NCBI GenBank assembly: GCA_947475495.1
Contig: CANJNX010000022.1
Coordinates: 1 to 8,464, forward strand
DNA from: Comamonadaceae bacterium
GTDB lineage: Bacteria; Pseudomonadota; Gammaproteobacteria; Burkholderiales; Burkholderiaceae_C
Direction of reading: 5' to 3'
DNA length: 8,464 bases
Shown: positions 6,290-8,464 of the stretch, piece by piece
How positions within the stretch are numbered: position 1 is the first letter of the stretch
Layout: every line of letters starts with the position of its first letter
Translations under genes and position numbers: made by a program
Notes under the pieces: generated by a model
The model's database searches: none
What the model saw: the letters and a program-made list of their open reading frames with translations, nothing else
What the model was told of the DNA's origin: nothing

Positions 6290-7288
6290 TTACAGGTTGG
6301 CAAATTGCTGAACAATCGCATCCACTGATGGTTGCGGCAAGCGGCAACCGTATTGCGATACGACTTTCGCCGCCGACACGTTGCCTAAAGCAGCAGCCTG
6401 CGCCGTACTGTGTCCATGGGTGACCGCATACAAAAATGCACCTGCAAACATATCGCCAGCGCCATTGCTGTCAATGGCTTTCACGGGAGTCGCAGCAACA
6501 GTTGTGATCTGTTCGCCTTCAATCACCAAGCACCCTTGGGCGCTGCGGGTCAAACACACCACCTTCGCCAAGGCGGCGATTTTTTTACACACCACGTCCA
6601 GGTTCGTTTCACCAAACCAGACTTGCGCTTCTTCTTCGTTGCAAAACAAGTAATCCACCCCATCGCCCACCATGGCTTCAACACCAGGGCGGCAAAAGTT
6701 GATCATGCTCATATCGCTGAGCGTCACGGCCAAGGCCACGCCGGCTTTGCGCGCAATGTCACGGCCTTGCAAAGCCGCCGCTAAGCCTGTAGGAGACGCC
6801 GCCAGATAGCCTTCCATGTAATACACCTTGGAGCGCGCAATGTCTTGGGGATGGAGTGCTGTGTGGTCCAACTCCGCTGTCGCTCCCAAAAACGTGCTCA
6901 TGCTGCGTTCGGCATCTGGTGTCACCATCACGATGCAACTTCCGGTTTGTCCCGTTGCCGCTGGGGTGTGCGTCAAATTGGTGGCCACGCCATGTTTGAC
7001 CAAATCGTCGCGGTAAAAATCACCCAACTCGTCATGGGCTACGCGGCACGAGTAAAACGCTTTTCCGCCCAACTGCGCCAAGGCAACAACGGTATTGCCC
7101 GCTGAGCCTCCGCCGGTTTTGCGGGCGTGCAAGCCTTGCAGCTGGTGCAAGAGCGCGGCGCGGCGCGGTGCATCGATCAAGGTCATATGGCGTTTTTCAA
7201 CGCCCGCTGTCTTGAGTTGTTCGTCGGAGACTTCGTATTCCGAGTCGACTAAGGCATTGCCAATGGCGTAGAGATCGTAGGTGGTCAT
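6290..7288 (-). CDS. Adenosine kinase-like PfkB-family carbohydrate/nucleoside kinase
   Basis: Cytoplasmic ribokinase-fold kinase of 332 residues, predicted to phosphorylate adenosine to AMP for purine salvage. Both PfkB signatures are present: the glycine-rich GGGSAGNTVVALAQLGG (59-75), which closes over the substrate, and DSNGAGDMFAGAF (273-285), with catalytic base Asp279 and the GAGD anion hole. The N-terminus DLYAIGNALVDSEYEV matches the IGNxxVD start of bacterial adenosine kinase-type proteins, in which the aspartate (Asp15) contacts the sugar. The ATG at 7288 lies 3 bp after the fpr stop with no Shine-Dalgarno, suggesting co-transcription and translational coupling with fpr. The substrate is uncertain: the PfkB family also includes inosine/guanosine, ribose and fructose kinases, and motif reading alone does not separate them. 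The nucleoside kinase reading is preferred from the overall N-terminal and GGGSAGNT pattern. Confidence 0.88.
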   Translation of the reverse strand: MTTYDLYAIGNALVDSEYEVSDEQLKTAGVEKRHMTLIDAPRRAALLHQLQGLHARKTGGGSAGNTVVALAQLGGKAFYSCRVAHDELGDFYRDDLVKHGVATNLTHTPAATGQTGSCIVMVTPDAERSMSTFLGATAELDHTALHPQDIARSKVYYMEGYLAASPTGLAAALQGRDIARKAGVALAVTLSDMSMINFCRPGVEAMVGDGVDYLFCNEEEAQVWFGETNLDVVCKKIAALAKVVCLTRSAQGCLVIEGEQITTVAATPVKAIDSNGAGDMFAGAFLYAVTHGHSTAQAAALGNVSAAKVVSQYGCRLPQPSVDAIVQQFANL

Positions 7289-7291
7289 GGT

Positions 7292-8068
7292 TTACTGTTC
7301 TGCAAAAGCGCGTTCAATCACAAAGTCGCCTTGTTTGGTGGTGTTGCCTTCCATAAAGCCACGCTTTTCCAGCATGTGTTTTAAGTCGCGCAACATGCCT
7401 GGGCTGCCGCACAGCATGACACGGTCATGGGCGGGGTCAAAGGCAGGCAATCCCAAGTCAGTTTGAAGCTTACCTGAATCGAGCAACTCGGTGATGCGGC
7501 CTTGGTTTTTATAGGGCTCGCGGGTTACGGTAGGGTAATAAAGGAGTTGGGCACGCACCATGTCACCCAAAAACTCATGCTCAGGCAAGTCATGGGTGAG
7601 GTATTCGTTATAGGCCAACTCAGCCACTTCACGAACGCCGTGCACCAAGATCACTTTGTCAAAGCGCTCATACGTCGCAGGATCGCGCACGATACTTAAG
7701 AACGGGGCCACACCGGTGCCAGTGCCAAAAAGGTAGAGGTTTTTGCCTTGGAGCAAGTAATCAATGAGCAAGGTGCCTGTGGGTTTTTTGCCCACCACGA
7801 TTTTGTCGCCAACTTGGATGTGCTGCAAACGCGAGGTCAGCGGTCCGTCTTGCACTTTGATACTTAAAAACTCGAGGTGTTCTTCGTAGTTTGCGCTGGC
7901 AATACTATAAGCCCGCAGCAAGGGCTTGCCCGATTCCGTGCGCAGGCCGATCATGGTGAAGTGGCCGTTGGAGAAGCGCAAACTGGTATCGCGGGTGGTT
8001 GTAAAGCTAAATAACCGGTCGGTCCAATGGTGAACACTCAACACGGTTTCTTCCAAAAATGCACTCAT
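7292..8068 (-). CDS. fpr: Ferredoxin/flavodoxin-NADP+ reductase
   Basis: FAD enzyme passing electrons between NADPH and ferredoxin or flavodoxin, used in Fe-S assembly, redox balance and oxidative defence. It has 258 residues, typical of the bacterial class of about 257. Domains: an N-terminal FAD beta-barrel with RAYSIAS (52-58) binding the flavin and GPLTSRL (75-81), then the NADP domain with GTGTGVAPFLS (115-125) and LCGSPGML (219-226), ending in FVIERAFAEQ, like the AFVEK-type tails of this subclass. The frame continues upstream to an ATG at 8188, adding 40 residues, but the ATG at 8068 (MSAFLEE) gives the canonical N-terminus and has a good Shine-Dalgarno, GAAGG, 5 nt upstream; that start is chosen. 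First gene of a tight minus-strand cluster with the adenosine kinase-like gene (3-bp gap) and the small exported protein. It is divergent from a thioredoxin-fold gene, consistent with a redox role. Confidence 0.95.
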   Translation of the reverse strand: MSAFLEETVLSVHHWTDRLFSFTTTRDTSLRFSNGHFTMIGLRTESGKPLLRAYSIASANYEEHLEFLSIKVQDGPLTSRLQHIQVGDKIVVGKKPTGTLLIDYLLQGKNLYLFGTGTGVAPFLSIVRDPATYERFDKVILVHGVREVAELAYNEYLTHDLPEHEFLGDMVRAQLLYYPTVTREPYKNQGRITELLDSGKLQTDLGLPAFDPAHDRVMLCGSPGMLRDLKHMLEKRGFMEGNTTKQGDFVIERAFAEQ

Positions 8069-8197
8069 GGGGGCCTTCAAGATTGTCAACAATGCCATTG
8101 TGGCAAACGCTAGAGTGTAAAACCTCATGCCAACGCTTCGCGGTATATGGTTATAGGCTTGGGTTTTTAGCCGGCATATTTCTGCCATGATTGCGGT
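8069..8197. promoter_or_regulatory. Divergent intergenic region between fpr and the thioredoxin-fold gene
   Basis: These 129 bp must hold the promoters of both divergent genes. Candidates are weak. For fpr a minus-strand TATAAC (8155-8150) would place the transcript start near 8143, giving a leader of about 75 nt; no good -35 is seen. For the thioredoxin-fold gene CATATT (8175-8180) would start transcription about 11 nt before the ATG. A perfect 13-bp palindrome ACAATGCCATTGT (8089-8101) lies 21-33 bp before the fpr start, next to another ATTGT (8082-8086). It could be an operator or part of an RNA hairpin in the fpr leader. I cannot identify the regulator. Confidence 0.35.
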
Positions 8198-8464
8198 ATG
8201 TCAACTTCCGACCCTGCACCTCTTTCGAACACGCCATCGCCTGACGGGATGTGGGTCGCTTGCTTGTGCGCCCAGTGGTGTGGCACCTGCCGCGACTACC
8301 AAAGCCTGTTTACCCAACTCCAAGCCGAGTTTGCACCCATAACGTTTGTTTGGGTGGATGTGGAAGACCATGCCGATTGGGTCGACCCCATTGAGGTTGA
8401 AAACTTTCCCACACTTTTGATGGCCCAAGGCACGACCCCCTTGTTTTTTGGCACCCTCACACCC
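8198..8464 (+). CDS. Thioredoxin-fold protein (C-terminus off the right edge)
   Basis: The frame is open for 89 codons from the ATG at 8198 to the window end. The sequence VACLCAQWCGTCRDY (residues 20-34) holds a thioredoxin-type active site, Trp27-Cys28-Gly29-Thr30-Cys31, at the N-terminus of a helix after a beta strand. It is followed by FVWVDVEDHAD, equivalent to the thioredoxin strand carrying the buried aspartate, and by NFPTLL (69-74), whose Pro71 is the conserved cis-proline facing the active site. It is therefore likely a thiol-disulfide oxidoreductase. The middle residues Gly-Thr differ from the Gly-Pro of thioredoxin 1, which usually makes the site more oxidising. An extra cysteine pair member, Cys22 and Cys24, lies just before the active site. 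No signal peptide is seen, so a cytoplasmic place is likely. There is no Shine-Dalgarno; Met18 is an alternative start, which would still leave a complete strand before the active site. About 40-50 residues are probably missing. Confidence 0.85.
   Translation, partial: MSTSDPAPLSNTPSPDGMWVACLCAQWCGTCRDYQSLFTQLQAEFAPITFVWVDVEDHADWVDPIEVENFPTLLMAQGTTPLFFGTLTP

Noticed and set aside
8069..8188. N-terminal extension of fpr, including a hydrophobic stretch if started at 8128
   Set aside because: The stretch RFYTLAFATMALLTIL could look like a membrane segment or signal peptide, but ferredoxin-NADP+ reductases are cytoplasmic, the canonical MSAFLEE start at 8068 has a good Shine-Dalgarno, and the extension would consume the promoter region.
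8201..8428. A 75-codon minus-strand frame
   Set aside because: It is antisense to the thioredoxin-fold gene, whose WCGTC and cis-proline motifs are clear on the plus strand.

Overview
The window is ordinary chromosomal sequence with eight protein genes (two cut by the window ends), no RNA genes, no mobile elements and no CRISPR array. Moderately GC-rich codon use, the form of the proteins (a 258-residue ferredoxin-NADP+ reductase, a PfkB-type adenosine kinase, a FutA/FbpA-like ferric binding protein) and the gene neighbourhood suggest a betaproteobacterium, most likely Burkholderiales and perhaps Comamonadaceae. That placement is inference from memory, not from a search.

Left third (1-3760): a ferric iron ABC importer. 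The ATPase gene (fbpC, minus strand, C-terminus beyond the left edge) is divergent from the two-domain permease gene (fbpB, plus strand). The periplasmic binding protein gene (fbpA) follows fbpB after a 111-bp gap that holds a weak terminator-like hairpin and a clear Fur-box-like operator. The 57-bp gap between the fbpC and fbpB starts contains two mirror-image CTACAATG motifs, each placed as a -10 element a few bases before its ATG, and a 10-bp perfect palindrome. Both genes may be transcribed as leaderless mRNAs.

Middle (3802-5931): dinG, an XPD/DinG-type helicase with all four iron-sulfur cysteines, probably started by TTG. It follows fbpA on the same strand by 41 bp and converges, with a 4-bp gap, on the next cluster.

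Right part (5936-8068, minus strand): a tight three-gene cluster, read from the right: fpr (ferredoxin-NADP+ reductase), an adenosine kinase-like PfkB kinase, and a small exported protein of unknown function. Gaps are 3 and 6 bp, so one transcript and translational coupling are likely. Divergent from fpr, at the right edge, is a truncated gene for a thioredoxin-fold protein with a WCGTC active site.

Taken together the genes cover iron acquisition, an Fe-S helicase, and flavin/thiol redox chemistry. I found no convincing previously undescribed system. The points worth a second look are regulatory: the mirrored, possibly leaderless fbpC/fbpB promoters, the separate Fur control of fbpA, a dyad overlapping the fbpA ribosome binding site, and the general lack of Shine-Dalgarno sequences.
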